Positions 55,298-64,000 of a stretch of DNA of 64,000 nucleotides are shown piece after piece. The stretch spans positions 662,444 to 726,443 of the forward strand of contig NZ_VIKU02000002.1 of assembly GCF_009371985.2 (NCBI RefSeq), read 5' to 3'. The translations under genes were made by a program, and so were the position numbers. Below the pieces are notes generated by a model. The model was not told the DNA's origin. It did not search any database and saw nothing but the letters and a program-made list of their open reading frames with translations. Each line of letters starts with the position of its first letter. Position 1 is the stretch's first letter. The DNA comes from Pelagihabitans pacificus (GTDB lineage Bacteria; Bacteroidota; Bacteroidia; Flavobacteriales; Flavobacteriaceae).

Positions 55298-55630
55298 TTA
55301 TAACCCCAAATCCCTTTCGATTTCCTCCATTTCGATAATATCCTTGGCTTCCTGTAGTGTCGGCACTACGATCATCTTATCGGGCACCTCCTCATAACCC
55401 ACTTTGTTAGTTACCAAAACAAAGGATTTATTGGATTTTCTGTGCTGGTCCGACAACTGAAGAAACTCAAGAAGGTCATCTGCCTTTAATTTTGAAAAAG
55501 AGAAAAGGTTTACAATGATGTTATCGTTTTTAATCTTTGGATACGCTTTGTTCAAATTATCCAAAAACTTTGATAATTCTATGTTCTCCTGAAAAACGAT
55601 AGTCGTTGTGCCGTCTTTGTCGAAAATCAT
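55298..55630 (-). CDS. STAS-like small protein
   Basis: 110 aa beginning 1 nt after the pyrB stop. The pattern of strand (TTTIVFQEN), helix (LSKFLDNLNKAY), strand (NIIVNLFSFSKLKADDLLEFLQLS) and strand (KSFVLVTNKVG) resembles anti-sigma-factor-antagonist STAS domains. The acidic C-terminus is DIIEMEEIERDLGL. There is no obvious phospho-acceptor serine in the canonical DSSG form. It is conserved in position next to rnz in many relatives as far as I recall, but its partner is unknown. Confidence 0.7.
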   Translation of the reverse strand: MIFDKDGTTTIVFQENIELSKFLDNLNKAYPKIKNDNIIVNLFSFSKLKADDLLEFLQLSDQHRKSNKSFVLVTNKVGYEEVPDKMIVVPTLQEAKDIIEMEEIERDLGL

Positions 55631-55631
55631 T

Positions 55632-56558
55632 CTATTTAATTTTTGATGCCAAAAGGTACATTACCGCCATTCGAATCGCAACGCCGTTCTCAACTTGATT
55701 TAGTATGATGGATTGCTTGGAATCAGCCACATCGCTAGTAATTTCCACTCCCCGATTTATAGGCCCTGGGTGCATGATGACAATTTCCTTGTCCAAATCA
55801 TCGAGCAATGCCTTATTTACGCCGAACTGTTGTGTATACTCCCTAGTGGTAGGAAAATAGCTGATATCAAGGCGCTCTTTTTGTATGCGTAGCATATTGG
55901 CCACATCGCACCAGTCAAGGGCCGTTCTAAGGTCGGTCTCCACTTCGACACCAAGGGATTCGATGTACTTGGGCAGTAGGGTTCCGGGTCCACATACCTT
56001 CACTTGTGCCCCCTGCAATTTGAGTGCAAATATATTTGAAAGGGCCACTCTGGAGTGCAGGATATCGCCTACGATTACCACCTTTTTACCTGCAACATCC
56101 CCTAATTTCTCCCGAATGGAATAAGAGTCGAGCAGCGCCTGTGTAGGGTGCTCATGCGCCCCATCGCCGGCATTGATGATAGCCGCTTCAACGTGCTTGG
56201 AGAGAAATATGCCCGCACCGGGATTCGGGTGGCGCATGACTACCATATCGACTTTCATCGAAAGTATGTTGTTTACGGTGTCGATTAAGGTTTCCCCCTT
56301 TTTTACAGAGGATTGAGAGGCCGAAAAATTGATGACATCGGCAGATAAACGCTTTTCGGCAAGTTCAAAAGATAGTTTTGTACGGGTACTACTCTCGAAA
56401 AAAATGTTGGCAATAGTAATATCCCGTAGGGAAGGTACTTTCTTGATGGGACGGTTGATGACCTCCTTAAAGTTATCGGCGGTTTCAAAAATGAGCTCGA
56501 TATCCGCTTCGTTCAGATACTTAATCCCCAGCAAGTGCCTTACACTTAATTCGCTCAT
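55632..56558 (-). CDS. pyrB: Aspartate carbamoyltransferase catalytic subunit
   Basis: A 308-aa enzyme of de novo pyrimidine synthesis that joins carbamoyl phosphate and aspartate. The carbamoyl-phosphate motif is FESSTRTK (54-61), then HPTQALLDSYSI near 137-148 and the aspartate-binding MHPGPINRGVEI near 264-275. Regulatory PyrI is not adjacent. It follows pyrR by about 104 nt and leads directly into the STAS-like gene. Confidence 0.96.
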   Translation of the reverse strand: MSELSVRHLLGIKYLNEADIELIFETADNFKEVINRPIKKVPSLRDITIANIFFESSTRTKLSFELAEKRLSADVINFSASQSSVKKGETLIDTVNNILSMKVDMVVMRHPNPGAGIFLSKHVEAAIINAGDGAHEHPTQALLDSYSIREKLGDVAGKKVVIVGDILHSRVALSNIFALKLQGAQVKVCGPGTLLPKYIESLGVEVETDLRTALDWCDVANMLRIQKERLDISYFPTTREYTQQFGVNKALLDDLDKEIVIMHPGPINRGVEITSDVADSKQSIILNQVENGVAIRMAVMYLLASKIK

Positions 56559-56662
56559 TTTTATCTGTTACGTTGTTAATAGATACTTTAATCCAGATCG
56601 ATTTTCTTCAAAGCTGCTTTGTCGGCTTATCATAATATTGGTATCGCTATCCCTTTTTCTAT

Positions 56663-57202
56663 CTACCTTCCAACGAGGTATATGGCGTCCTCACCATCAT
56701 TCTCCTGCCATAGCACCTTTACTTTTTCGTCATTGATCGCATCTACCTGTCTGCCCCTATAGTTGGGCTGTATGGGCAAATGTCTGCTGAATCTTCGATC
56801 TATTAAGGTCAACAGTTCTATCTCCGAAGGCCTTCCGAACGACTGAATGGCAGTCAGGGCAGCTCGAATGCTCCTACCTGTGTACAATACGTCATCGATT
56901 AGCACTACCTTTTTATCCTCGACCAAAAAATCTATCGTCGTTTCCGTAGCCGAAAGGGTTTTGTCTCCCCTCCGAAAATCGTCCCTGTAGAAGGTAATGT
57001 CCAGAAACCCGATCTCGATATGTTTAACGCCGTATTCCTCCTTTAGAATTTTATAGAGCCGCTGTGCAACATAGGTTCCTCTCGGCTGAAGTCCGATCAA
57101 CACGGTATTTTTAAAATCCAAATGATTTTCAAGGAGTTGGCAAGCCAAACGATGAAGTATGATGTTTATTTCTTTTGAAGAAAGCAGTACTTTTTGCCCC
57201 AT
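56663..57202 (-). CDS. pyrR: PyrR: pyrimidine operon regulator / uracil phosphoribosyltransferase
   Basis: 179 aa from MGQKVLLSSKEINI; longer upstream readings are not family-like. The PRPP-binding motif is KKVVLIDDVLYTGRSIRAAL near 90-109. In Firmicutes PyrR binds pyr mRNA to trigger attenuation and also converts uracil to UMP. I see no PyrR-type RNA hairpin in the 104 nt before pyrB, so its regulatory role here is uncertain and the enzymatic role is more secure. Confidence 0.9.
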   Translation of the reverse strand: MGQKVLLSSKEINIILHRLACQLLENHLDFKNTVLIGLQPRGTYVAQRLYKILKEEYGVKHIEIGFLDITFYRDDFRRGDKTLSATETTIDFLVEDKKVVLIDDVLYTGRSIRAALTAIQSFGRPSEIELLTLIDRRFSRHLPIQPNYRGRQVDAINDEKVKVLWQENDGEDAIYLVGR

Positions 57203-57365
57203 GGGTTTTAACATCGATACTTTTGAAGGACAAAAATAGGGAATTCTACCCAAATAGTTTTGAATCAAGATAGATTGCCAAGGAATCAAGGCCATAGAAA
57301 AACCAACTTATTTTTCTTGAACGGCACCCTTCTTACAATTACAGGATAAAAAATGTATACCAACA

Positions 57366-57395
57366 AAAAGCCCCGACATAATGGTCGGGGCCTTC
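57366..57395 (-). terminator. Rho-independent terminator of rpsA
   Basis: Seven-base GC arms (57371-57377 and 57384-57390) with a six-base loop, followed by a T-rich run on the minus strand, 25 nt after the rpsA stop. Confidence 0.88.
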
Positions 57396-57419
57396 TTTAT
57401 TATACGTAAGTGGAAGTTC

Positions 57420-59249
57420 TTATTTCTTGCCTTCCATCTTATCCTTCAATGCCTGCAATTGCTCATTGGCATCACCTAAGGTCGGCTTGGCTTCATCGCT
57501 GCTCGACTTGGCCCTCTTGACTGCCGCTCTTACATTGCGCGCTTCCTCCTCCCTAAAGATAGCGGTATGGCTGGCGACTACTCTCTTAAAGTCTTTGTTG
57601 AATTCAATGATCTTGAATTCAGCTTCTTCACCCTTACCGAGCTTTTTGCCGTCTTCCTTCTCTAAATGACGTTGGGGCACAAAGGCTGTGATGTCTTCAT
57701 TGAAGTCGATTGTAGCACCTTTGTCAACAATTTCGGTAATCGCCGCCTTGTGAACGGTACCTACCGCAAACTCAGTCTCGTACTTGTCCCAAGGATTCTC
57801 CGTGGTCTGCTTGTGCCCAAGGCTCAATTTACGACCTTCAACATCGAGCTCCAACACTTCCACCTCGATTTTGTCACCCACTGTCACAAATTCAGAAGGA
57901 TGTTTCACCTTTTTGGTCCATGAAAGGTCAGAAATATAAATCAATCCGTCGATACCTTCCTCCAGCTCTACGAAAACACCGAAATTGGTGAAGTTTCGCA
58001 CTATACCGGTGTGTCTAGAACCTACAGGATATTTAGAAGTAATGTCGGTCCATGGATCGGGAGTCAACTGCTTCACTCCCAAAGACATCTTGCGGTCTTC
58101 CCTATCCAGGGTCAATACCACTGCCTCTATCTCATCACCTACTTTCACGAAATCCTGTGCAGAACGCAAATGCGTCGACCACGACATTTCGGAAACGTGG
58201 ACCAATCCTTCGACACCTTCAACGACTTCGATAAAAGCACCATAGTCGGCAATAACGACCACCTTACCTTTTACCTTGTCACCAACTTTGATTTCATCGC
58301 TTAATGCGTCCCATGGATGTTTCTCCAATTGCTTCAAGCCTAATTGTATTCTTGACTTGTTCTCATCAAAGTCGAGAATCACCACATTCAATTTCTGGTC
58401 AAGGTCTACAACCTCGTTCGGGTGATTGATCCTGCTCCAAGATAGGTCGGTGATATGAATCAATCCGTCTACACCACCCAAATCGATAAAGACCCCGTAT
58501 GAGGTGATGTTTTTTACAACACCTTCCAATACCTGTCCTTTCTCCAGTTGACTGATAATTTCCTTTTTCTGTTCTTCGATATCGGCTTCGATCAATGCCT
58601 TGTGAGAGACGACTACGTTCTTGAATTCGTGGTTGATCTTCACCACCTTGAATTCCATCGTTTTATTCACATATTGATCATAGTCACGAATAGGTTTCAC
58701 ATCGATCTGTGAACCGGGCAGGAACGCCTCGATCCCGAATACGTCAACAATCATACCTCCTTTGGTCCTGCATTTTACAAAACCACTTACCACCTCTTCA
58801 TTATCATGGGCTTTGTTTACCCGTTCCCAAGCCATAATGGTTCGTGCCTTTCGATGTGAAAGCACCAATTGGCCGCTTTTATCTTCACGAATATCTATCA
58901 ATACCTCTACCTTGTCACCTACCTTAAGGTCTGGATTGTAGCGGAATTCATTCAAGGAAATAACCCCTTCCGATTTTGCATTGATATCGATTATCGCTTC
59001 ACGGTCGGTAAGGTATACTACAGTACCGGTAACGACTTCCTCGTCTGCCGTATCCACAAAGTTTTCGGCTACTAGCTTTTCAAATTCCTGTAGTTTGGTG
59101 TCATCGACGCGCTCGATGCCTTGTTCATACTTTTCCCAATCGAAATTTTCTAAAAACTCCTTAGGGTCCTGGGCAGGTTTCGCCGCTACTTTTTCTTCTG
59201 GTGCCGCTGTAGTTTCCTCTACTTGGGCAGTTGCTTTTTCTTCAGCCAT
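57420..59249 (-). CDS. rpsA: 30S ribosomal protein S1
   Basis: 609 aa from MAEEKATAQ (59249); a slightly longer reading begins in sequence that does not look like S1. It has an acidic N-terminus followed by six S1 RNA-binding repeats. The most regular repeats have GVFIDLGGVDGLIHITDLSW, GAFIEVVEGVEGLVHVSEMSW and GVFVELEEGIDGLIYISDLSW (each trimmed) spaced about 85 residues apart. S1 helps the 30S subunit bind mRNA, which matters in this phylum where Shine-Dalgarno signals are rare. It has its own strong promoter and terminator. Confidence 0.96.
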   Translation of the reverse strand: MAEEKATAQVEETTAAPEEKVAAKPAQDPKEFLENFDWEKYEQGIERVDDTKLQEFEKLVAENFVDTADEEVVTGTVVYLTDREAIIDINAKSEGVISLNEFRYNPDLKVGDKVEVLIDIREDKSGQLVLSHRKARTIMAWERVNKAHDNEEVVSGFVKCRTKGGMIVDVFGIEAFLPGSQIDVKPIRDYDQYVNKTMEFKVVKINHEFKNVVVSHKALIEADIEEQKKEIISQLEKGQVLEGVVKNITSYGVFIDLGGVDGLIHITDLSWSRINHPNEVVDLDQKLNVVILDFDENKSRIQLGLKQLEKHPWDALSDEIKVGDKVKGKVVVIADYGAFIEVVEGVEGLVHVSEMSWSTHLRSAQDFVKVGDEIEAVVLTLDREDRKMSLGVKQLTPDPWTDITSKYPVGSRHTGIVRNFTNFGVFVELEEGIDGLIYISDLSWTKKVKHPSEFVTVGDKIEVEVLELDVEGRKLSLGHKQTTENPWDKYETEFAVGTVHKAAITEIVDKGATIDFNEDITAFVPQRHLEKEDGKKLGKGEEAEFKIIEFNKDFKRVVASHTAIFREEEARNVRAAVKRAKSSSDEAKPTLGDANEQLQALKDKMEGKK

Positions 59250-59365
59250 GTGCTGATCTAAATTTGTATCCCGCGGTGTCACAAGAGCTAAACAATAACC
59301 TGCGGAAGTGTTTTTATTTTTTTATAATCTCCCTTTTCCTCTTGATTCCTCGTAAAAAAGGAGTG

Positions 59366-59396
59366 CAAAAGTACAATATTTTTATGGTATAAGCAA
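59366..59396 (-). promoter_or_regulatory. Promoter of rpsA
   Basis: On the minus strand TTG (59394-59396), 20 nt, TACTTTTG (59366-59373): full consensus. The predicted 5' leader is about 110 nt, long enough for the autoregulation known for S1 elsewhere. Confidence 0.78.
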
Positions 59397-59509
59397 TCCC
59401 CTTATCAACAGGTTGTACCATAACTACTATTTTACTGATTTTATCCAAAAATATTCCAAGATTCACTATCTTTCCTGTTCAAATATTAACCGATTAAAAG
59501 AGAACAACT

Positions 59510-59890
59510 ATGAGCGTTAAAGCAAAGTATCAAGGTGTGTTGACCTTGGGGGAGCAATTAGGAATAAAGGATGGAAAAGTTACCGAGGAAGACGGGGTAC
59601 TAAAAATAAAGGGGGAAGCAAAAACCCCGTACGAAAAGGACATTTTATGGGATAAAATAAAAGAGTTGGGTGGCGAAAACCCCTCTGATATCAAAGCCAA
59701 TATTTCGGTAGCGGACGGCTCTGTTTATCATAGACATGTTGTAAAAAGCGGTGAATCATTGAGCAAAATCGCCAAACATTATTACGGAGATGCTATGAAG
59801 TATCAAAAGATTTTTGCCGCGAACACGAATATTTTAAGCAATCCGGACGTCATTCATCCCGATCAGGTTTTGGTAATTCCAAACCCATAA
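59510..59890 (+). CDS. lysM: LysM domain protein (YgaU-like)
   Basis: 126 aa. The N-terminal half (about 1-70) is BON-like (KYQGVLTLGEQLGIKDGKVTEEDGVLKIKGEAKT, read in parts). The C-terminal LysM domain (about 77-126) has the signature HVVKSGESLSKIAKHYYGD, YQKIFAANTNIL and HPDQVLVIPNP. There is no signal peptide. E. coli YgaU (Kbp) binds potassium and the same BON-LysM layout is seen here, so K+ sensing is a reasonable guess. Confidence 0.88.
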   Translation: MSVKAKYQGVLTLGEQLGIKDGKVTEEDGVLKIKGEAKTPYEKDILWDKIKELGGENPSDIKANISVADGSVYHRHVVKSGESLSKIAKHYYGDAMKYQKIFAANTNILSNPDVIHPDQVLVIPNP

Positions 59891-59911
59891 CACTACATTT
59901 AAAAATTGAAT

Positions 59912-59941
59912 AGGGGACGGTCTTGGAGCGTCCCTTTTTTT
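59912..59941 (+). terminator. Rho-independent terminator of lysM
   Basis: GC-rich arms around 59912-59918 and 59930-59935 with an eight-base loop and a run of T, reaching the cmk stop from the other strand. It may serve both genes partly. Confidence 0.8.
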
Positions 59942-60632
59942 ATGTCTTTTCCGAAAACTTTTTGACAACCCTCAAGGCATAATTGTACATCCTTTCAAAT
60001 TGTTCCTGTAATCCCATGTCGGTATTGTCGAATGCAATGGCATCATTGGCTTTTTTTAGTGGGGAAAACGTACGGTTGGAATCGATATGGTCCCGCTCCC
60101 TCACATTTTTTAATACTTCGTTGTAGGAAACGTTTTCTCCCCTATCCAGTAATTCCTTATAGCGTCTGGCCGCCCTCGCATCTGGCGAAGCGGTCATAAA
60201 GATTTTCAACTCCGCATCCGGAAATACCACGGTACCTATATCCCGGCCATCCATTACGATACCTTTTTCCCTTCCCATCTCTCTTTGCATCTCGACCAGT
60301 TTTTGGCGTACTTCCCCTATTTCAGCTATTTTACTGACAAACTTTGAGACCTCCAAGGTTCTGATATCGGCCTCTATGTTTTCGCCATTGAGATACATTT
60401 CCGCATATCCCGCGTCTTTGTTGTAAATAAACTTTAAGTGAATTTCCGGCAATAATTTCACCAATGCCCCAGGATTTTCTACAATGCCGTTCCGCATGGC
60501 AAAGAGGGTGACTGCCCGATACATAGCACCGGTATCTACGTAGATATATTCCAATTTTTTTGCCAACTGCTTTGCCAGTGTACTCTTTCCTGTTGAAGAA
60601 AACCCATCGATGGCTATGGTAATTTTTCCCAT
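59940..60632 (-). CDS. cmk: (d)CMP kinase
   Basis: A 230-aa cytidylate kinase. The P-loop is GFSSTGKST (9-17), the NMP-binding insert is near 35-110 and the MDGRDIGTVVFPDA motif near 126-139 is diagnostic. It makes CDP/dCDP for nucleic acid and lipid synthesis. The -7 box at 60637-60644 lies 4 nt from the ATG, implying a leaderless transcript. It follows lon by 78 nt. Confidence 0.95.
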   Translation of the reverse strand: MGKITIAIDGFSSTGKSTLAKQLAKKLEYIYVDTGAMYRAVTLFAMRNGIVENPGALVKLLPEIHLKFIYNKDAGYAEMYLNGENIEADIRTLEVSKFVSKIAEIGEVRQKLVEMQREMGREKGIVMDGRDIGTVVFPDAELKIFMTASPDARAARRYKELLDRGENVSYNEVLKNVRERDHIDSNRTFSPLKKANDAIAFDNTDMGLQEQFERMYNYALRVVKKFSEKT

Positions 60633-60636
60633 GGGT

Positions 60637-60644
60637 CAAAAATA
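60637..60644 (-). promoter_or_regulatory. -7 box of cmk
   Basis: TATTTTTG on the minus strand, exact TAnnTTTG, 4 nt before the ATG. A -33 TTG at 19-21 nt is not evident. Confidence 0.5.
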
Positions 60645-60710
60645 GGTAGAAAATAAAAGAGTACTCATGAAAACGGGATATTCTAGGATATTGAACAAAA
60701 TTCTATCGAA

Positions 60711-63161
60711 TTAGAGTTTTTTGGGGTTCCGTACCTTTTGCTTCGTAACCGCAATATCAATGACTTCATGCATCTCGGTAACATAATGGAATTTTAACCC
60801 CTTAAGGTATTCCTGTTTTATTTCCAATATATCCTTTTCATTATCCTTGGACAGTATAATTTCCTTGATTCGAGCCCTTTTCGCCGCCAAAATCTTCTCC
60901 TTGATGCCACCTACTGGAAGTACCTTTCCTCTTAAGGTGATCTCTCCGGTCATGGCCAGGCTCTTTTTTACCTTTCTTTGGGTAAAAAGCGATACGAGTG
61001 AGGTAAGCATCGTAATTCCCGCACTAGGACCATCCTTTGGAGTAGCACCTTCGGGCACGTGAATGTGTACGTTGTAATTCGCGAATACATCTGGATCGAT
61101 ACCAAATCTATCTGCATTCGACTTAATGTATTCCAAGGCAATAGTAGCCGATTCTTTCATTACCTTACCAAGGTTGCCGGTGATATTGAGAGTTCCTTTT
61201 CCCTTGGAAAGAATCGATTCGATAAATAGAATATCTCCCCCGACACTGGTCCACGCCAATCCCGTAACGACTCCGGCAACCTCGTTATTTTCGTACTTGT
61301 CCCTTTCCAATCTTGGTGGTCCGAGCACTTTCTCGATATCCTGATTGCTGACCTTAATATCATATTCTTCTTCAATGGCAATAGACTTGGCCGCATAGCG
61401 GACCATTTTTGCAATTTGTTTTTCCAAAGATCGAACACCGGATTCCCGGGTATAGCCTTCGACGATTTTCTCAAGTTGCGGTTTACCGATTTTCAGATGT
61501 TTTGTATCCAATCCGTGCTCTTTCAGCTGCTTGGGCAGTAAATGCCTTTTGGCAATCTCTACCTTTTCCTCTATGGTGTACCCCGTCACATTGATAATCT
61601 CCATACGGTCTCGCAACGCCGGTTGTATGGTCGCAAGACTATTAGCGGTCGCAATGAACATCACTTTTGAAAGGTCGTAGCCCATTTCCAAAAAATTATC
61701 GTGGAATTCGCTGTTCTGCTCTGGATCCAAAACCTCGAGCATAGCGGAAGAGGGATCTCCTTGATGGCTGCTCGAAAGCTTGTCTATTTCGTCGAGTATA
61801 AACACAGGATTCGAAGTGCCCGCTTTTTTAAGGCTTTGGATAATACGACCGGGCATGGCTCCGATGTACGTTTTTCTATGGCCCCTGATTTCGGCTTCAT
61901 CCCTAAGGCCACCCAACGACATGCGTACATATTCCCTGCCCAATGCTTCGGCAACGGATTTGCCTAGGGAGGTCTTACCCACTCCAGGAGGACCATACAG
62001 GCAAAGAATCGGGGATTTCATATCATTTCTCAGCTTTAGCACTGCTAGATATTCAATGATCCGGCGTTTTACATCTTCGAGACCGTAATGATCTCGATCT
62101 AAGATTTTTTGGGCCCTTTTTAGGTCGAACTTATCCTTTGAATATTCGTTCCAGGGAAGATCCAGGAAAAGGTCGAGGTAATTCCTTTGAATGGAATACT
62201 CGGCTACTTGGGGATTCATCCGCTGCATTTTGGCCAACTCCTTGTCAAAATGCTCGGCAACTTTAGCATCCCATTTCTTTTCATTGGCCTTTGCCCTCAT
62301 TTCCTCTATTTCCTCATCATAGGAGGCGCCTCCCAATTCTTCCTGAATGGTCTTCATCTGTTGGTGCAGGAAATATTCCCGCTGTTGCTGATCCATATCG
62401 CTTCGTACCTTGGACTGAATGTCGTTTTTCAGCTTTAGTTTTTGAAGTTCCACATTCATGTACTTCAAGGTAGCAAGTGCCCTGTCCTGAAGACTATCGA
62501 TCTCGAGTAACTCTTGTTTCTCCCCAACACTAAGATTGAGATTCGAGGATATGAAGTTGATCAGGAACGAATTACTTTGAATATTTTTTATGGCAAAGGC
62601 AGCCTCGCTCGGAATGTTCGGGTTGCTTTTAATAATTTTCAGCGATAGGTCCTTGATAGTCTCTATGATGGCCAAAAACTCCTTATCCCCCTCCATAGGA
62701 CGCTCTTCCTTTGTATCCCTAACAGTAGCGGTCAGATAAGGTTTTCTTGTCAATACCTCTGCTATCTCAAACCTTTTTTTACCTTGAATAATTACCGTCG
62801 TATTTCCATCGGGCATTTGCAGTACTCGCAATATTTTGGCCACAGTACCCAAGGTGTTGATATCCTGTATATCCGGATTTTCAGTATCCTCGTCTTTTTG
62901 TGAGACTACCCCTATGACCTTAGAGCCGTTATTGGCATCCTTGATCAAGTTGATAGATTTATCCCTTCCGGCCGTAATCGGTATTACGACTCCCGGAAAT
63001 AGTACCGTATTGCGAAGGGGTAATATAGGTAGTGTTTCCGGTAGACTTTCATTGTTCATCTGCTCTTCATCCTCTGGAGTAAGTAACGGAATCAATTCGG
63101 CATCTTCCTCAAAAGTATGCAGCGACATATTGTCAAAATTTAAAAATTTGGTATATCCCAT
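60711..63161 (-). CDS. lon: ATP-dependent protease Lon (endopeptidase La)
   Basis: An 816-aa AAA+ serine protease. The LonN substrate domain (about 40-240) begins [16 protein letters not shown], the coiled linker follows, then Walker [10 protein letters not shown] near 390, Walker [13 protein letters not shown] and the C-terminal protease. Catalytic Ser713 sits in [11 protein letters not shown] and Lys756 in GGIKEK, 43 residues apart as in E. coli (679/722). It degrades damaged and short-lived regulatory proteins in the cytosol. Confidence 0.97.
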   Translation of the reverse strand: MGYTKFLNFDNMSLHTFEEDAELIPLLTPEDEEQMNNESLPETLPILPLRNTVLFPGVVIPITAGRDKSINLIKDANNGSKVIGVVSQKDEDTENPDIQDINTLGTVAKILRVLQMPDGNTTVIIQGKKRFEIAEVLTRKPYLTATVRDTKEERPMEGDKEFLAIIETIKDLSLKIIKSNPNIPSEAAFAIKNIQSNSFLINFISSNLNLSVGEKQELLEIDSLQDRALATLKYMNVELQKLKLKNDIQSKVRSDMDQQQREYFLHQQMKTIQEELGGASYDEEIEEMRAKANEKKWDAKVAEHFDKELAKMQRMNPQVAEYSIQRNYLDLFLDLPWNEYSKDKFDLKRAQKILDRDHYGLEDVKRRIIEYLAVLKLRNDMKSPILCLYGPPGVGKTSLGKSVAEALGREYVRMSLGGLRDEAEIRGHRKTYIGAMPGRIIQSLKKAGTSNPVFILDEIDKLSSSHQGDPSSAMLEVLDPEQNSEFHDNFLEMGYDLSKVMFIATANSLATIQPALRDRMEIINVTGYTIEEKVEIAKRHLLPKQLKEHGLDTKHLKIGKPQLEKIVEGYTRESGVRSLEKQIAKMVRYAAKSIAIEEEYDIKVSNQDIEKVLGPPRLERDKYENNEVAGVVTGLAWTSVGGDILFIESILSKGKGTLNITGNLGKVMKESATIALEYIKSNADRFGIDPDVFANYNVHIHVPEGATPKDGPSAGITMLTSLVSLFTQRKVKKSLAMTGEITLRGKVLPVGGIKEKILAAKRARIKEIILSKDNEKDILEIKQEYLKGLKFHYVTEMHEVIDIAVTKQKVRNPKKL

Positions 63162-63550
63162 AATCGTATATCGGTCATTCTGTCATTAAAATGCAGAAAT
63201 TGTTTTACTATATCATTGTTTAAATCGAGGTAAGATGCCATTAATCGCTTAAATTAAAGCGATCTCGACGCCTTACCTACCTATTAAGGACAATAGTTAT
63301 GCCAATCGAAAAAAACAAAACCCCTTCGAATTGAAACTCGAAAGGGTTTTGTCGTCAAATACTTATTTTCTCTATTCCATCGAAATCATCATCTTCGTAC
63401 TACTTTTTTCGTGATTACTCTTCGGACGTAATAGTAATTTCATTTGAGGGTAGTTCTAAAAGAGACCTGGCTTAATTAGATATCCCGTCGATGGCAATAC
63501 ATCAATTTTAATAATAATGGTCATTTTGATGATACAATGCTGAAAAAACA
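63162..63550. other. Intergenic region upstream of lon
   Basis: It holds the terminator of the neighbouring type IX-secreted gene. Apart from that I see only short chance frames and no exact TAnnTTTG box for lon. Confidence 0.5.
63313..63352 (-). terminator. Rho-independent terminator of the T9SS gene
   Basis: A long near-perfect hairpin (arms about 63314-63328 and 63337-63351) with a T run on the minus strand, about 200 nt after the gene stop at 63551. Confidence 0.82.
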
Positions 63551-64000
63551 TCATTTCTTCAGAACGACTGTCCTATGCGCAAGGTTTCCAGAACTTTCGA
63601 AAACCAGGTAATAAATGCCATCTGTCAACCTGCTTATATCCAACAGCTCGATTGATGCGTGATTTTTGCCAAATTGATGTGTCATCAACCTTTGCTGCGA
63701 GGTGCTTAGCACATTGACCTCTAGGCTTTGTCCCATAAAATTATTCAGGTCTAACTGCAGTGTTCCAGAAGTCGGATTGGGAAACACGGAGATCGTTTTG
63801 GTCGTCGGGGACAGATTAGCATCACTGGACGATTCAAAATTGGTCTCGCCTAATCCCCTACCAACCAATGAACCGCCACTATCGGTCAGTACGATGTTAC
63901 GGAAGAAGCTCTCCTGGGAAGACCCGCCCGAGTCCTTGTCCGCCGAAAAGACCATGTTGTTGTAAGACCCCGTGAAGTACTCTCCGACCGGGATGGAGAA
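63551..64000 (-). CDS. Type IX-secreted protein, C-terminal part (N-terminus beyond window)
   Basis: 149 residues, open to the right edge. The last ~75 residues form a type A T9SS sorting domain: SVFPNPTSGTLQLDL, VNVLSTSQQRLMTHQF, LDISRLTDGIYYLVF and the basic end RTVVLKK. Upstream, EYFTGSYNNMVFSADKDSGG and a Gly/Ser-rich stretch may be the end of a carbohydrate-binding or adhesive module. The signal directs export through the outer membrane and surface attachment or release. The main domain lies outside the window. Confidence 0.85.
   Translation of the reverse strand, partial: FSIPVGEYFTGSYNNMVFSADKDSGGSSQESFFRNIVLTDSGGSLVGRGLGETNFESSSDANLSPTTKTISVFPNPTSGTLQLDLNNFMGQSLEVNVLSTSQQRLMTHQFGKNHASIELLDISRLTDGIYYLVFESSGNLAHRTVVLKK

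Noticed and set aside
63377..63450. Minus-strand frame of 23 codons after the T9SS gene
   Set aside because: Too short, no promoter or family, and it lies between a stop codon and that gene's terminator.
1..64000. CRISPR arrays, insertion sequences, phage or defence islands
   Set aside because: I looked for regularly spaced repeats, transposase or integrase motifs and restriction or toxin genes on both strands and found none.

Overview
The window is a stretch of chromosome from a member of the Bacteroidota, most likely a marine flavobacterium (Flavobacteriaceae). The evidence is: many promoters of the Bacteroidota type (TTTG or TTG, about 19-21 nt, then TAnnTTTG); almost no Shine-Dalgarno sequences; a C-terminal type IX secretion sorting domain at the right edge; a DnaX without the zinc-module cysteines; and family-specific neighbours such as DUF3822, DUF4126 and TMEM220-like proteins. 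I saw no phage, plasmid, transposon or CRISPR array. It reads as core genome with one small saccharolytic cluster.

Layout. 0-6.4 kb is an energy/stress cluster: two universal stress proteins, an ATP-type phosphofructokinase, a glucan-phosphorylase-like enzyme and an SLC13 permease. The two stress genes share an identical operator-promoter arrangement. 6.8-15.4 kb is a minus-strand cluster of exported carbohydrate enzymes: GH78 alpha-L-rhamnosidase, a TIM-barrel sugar isomerase-like lipoprotein, a type B carboxylesterase and a GH3 beta-glucosidase. 15.4-16.7 kb is gene-poor, with decayed coding sequence, tRNA-Pro(TGG) and tRNA-Ser(GCT). 16.8-29.9 kb holds housekeeping genes: a PgpH-like HD hydrolase, a thiolase, an NlpC/P60-like protein, a TPR protein, gyrA, clpC, a small unknown and the NAD(P)HX repair enzyme. 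30.0-35.1 kb is the threonine operon thrA-thrB-thrC, preceded by a strong promoter and a candidate 29-residue leader peptide with a Thr-Thr-Thr run. 35.2-39.0 kb carries gcvT, an RmlD-like reductase, pterin dehydratase, a YebC regulator and a secreted unknown.

39.0-42.8 kb is a tightly overlapped minus-strand operon for outer-membrane sugar and lipid work: DUF4126, kdsB, a HAD phosphatase, a KdnB-like iron dehydrogenase and an acyltransferase. A RecD-like helicase lies upstream. 44.5-47.0 kb is a compact plus-strand set (anchored unknown, DUF3822, rsmD, unknown). The RNase P RNA follows on the minus strand, then dnaX from a TTG start. A divergent promoter region separates a TMEM220-like gene from miaE. 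50.8-57.2 kb is one long minus-strand run: pyrR, pyrB, a STAS-like protein, rnz, pdxH, a SixA-like phosphatase and ppk1. 57.4-63.2 kb contains rpsA, a LysM protein, cmk and lon, and the right edge cuts a type IX secreted protein.

The most useful leads are regulatory (the stress-gene operator, the thr leader, the palindrome at the miaE promoter, two predicted leaderless mRNAs) and enzymological (loss of the PLP lysine in the glucan phosphorylase homologue, loss of the catalytic cysteine in the NlpC/P60 homologue, an exported sugar isomerase-like lipoprotein, and KdnB beside KdsB). I did not find a convincing wholly new multi-gene system.
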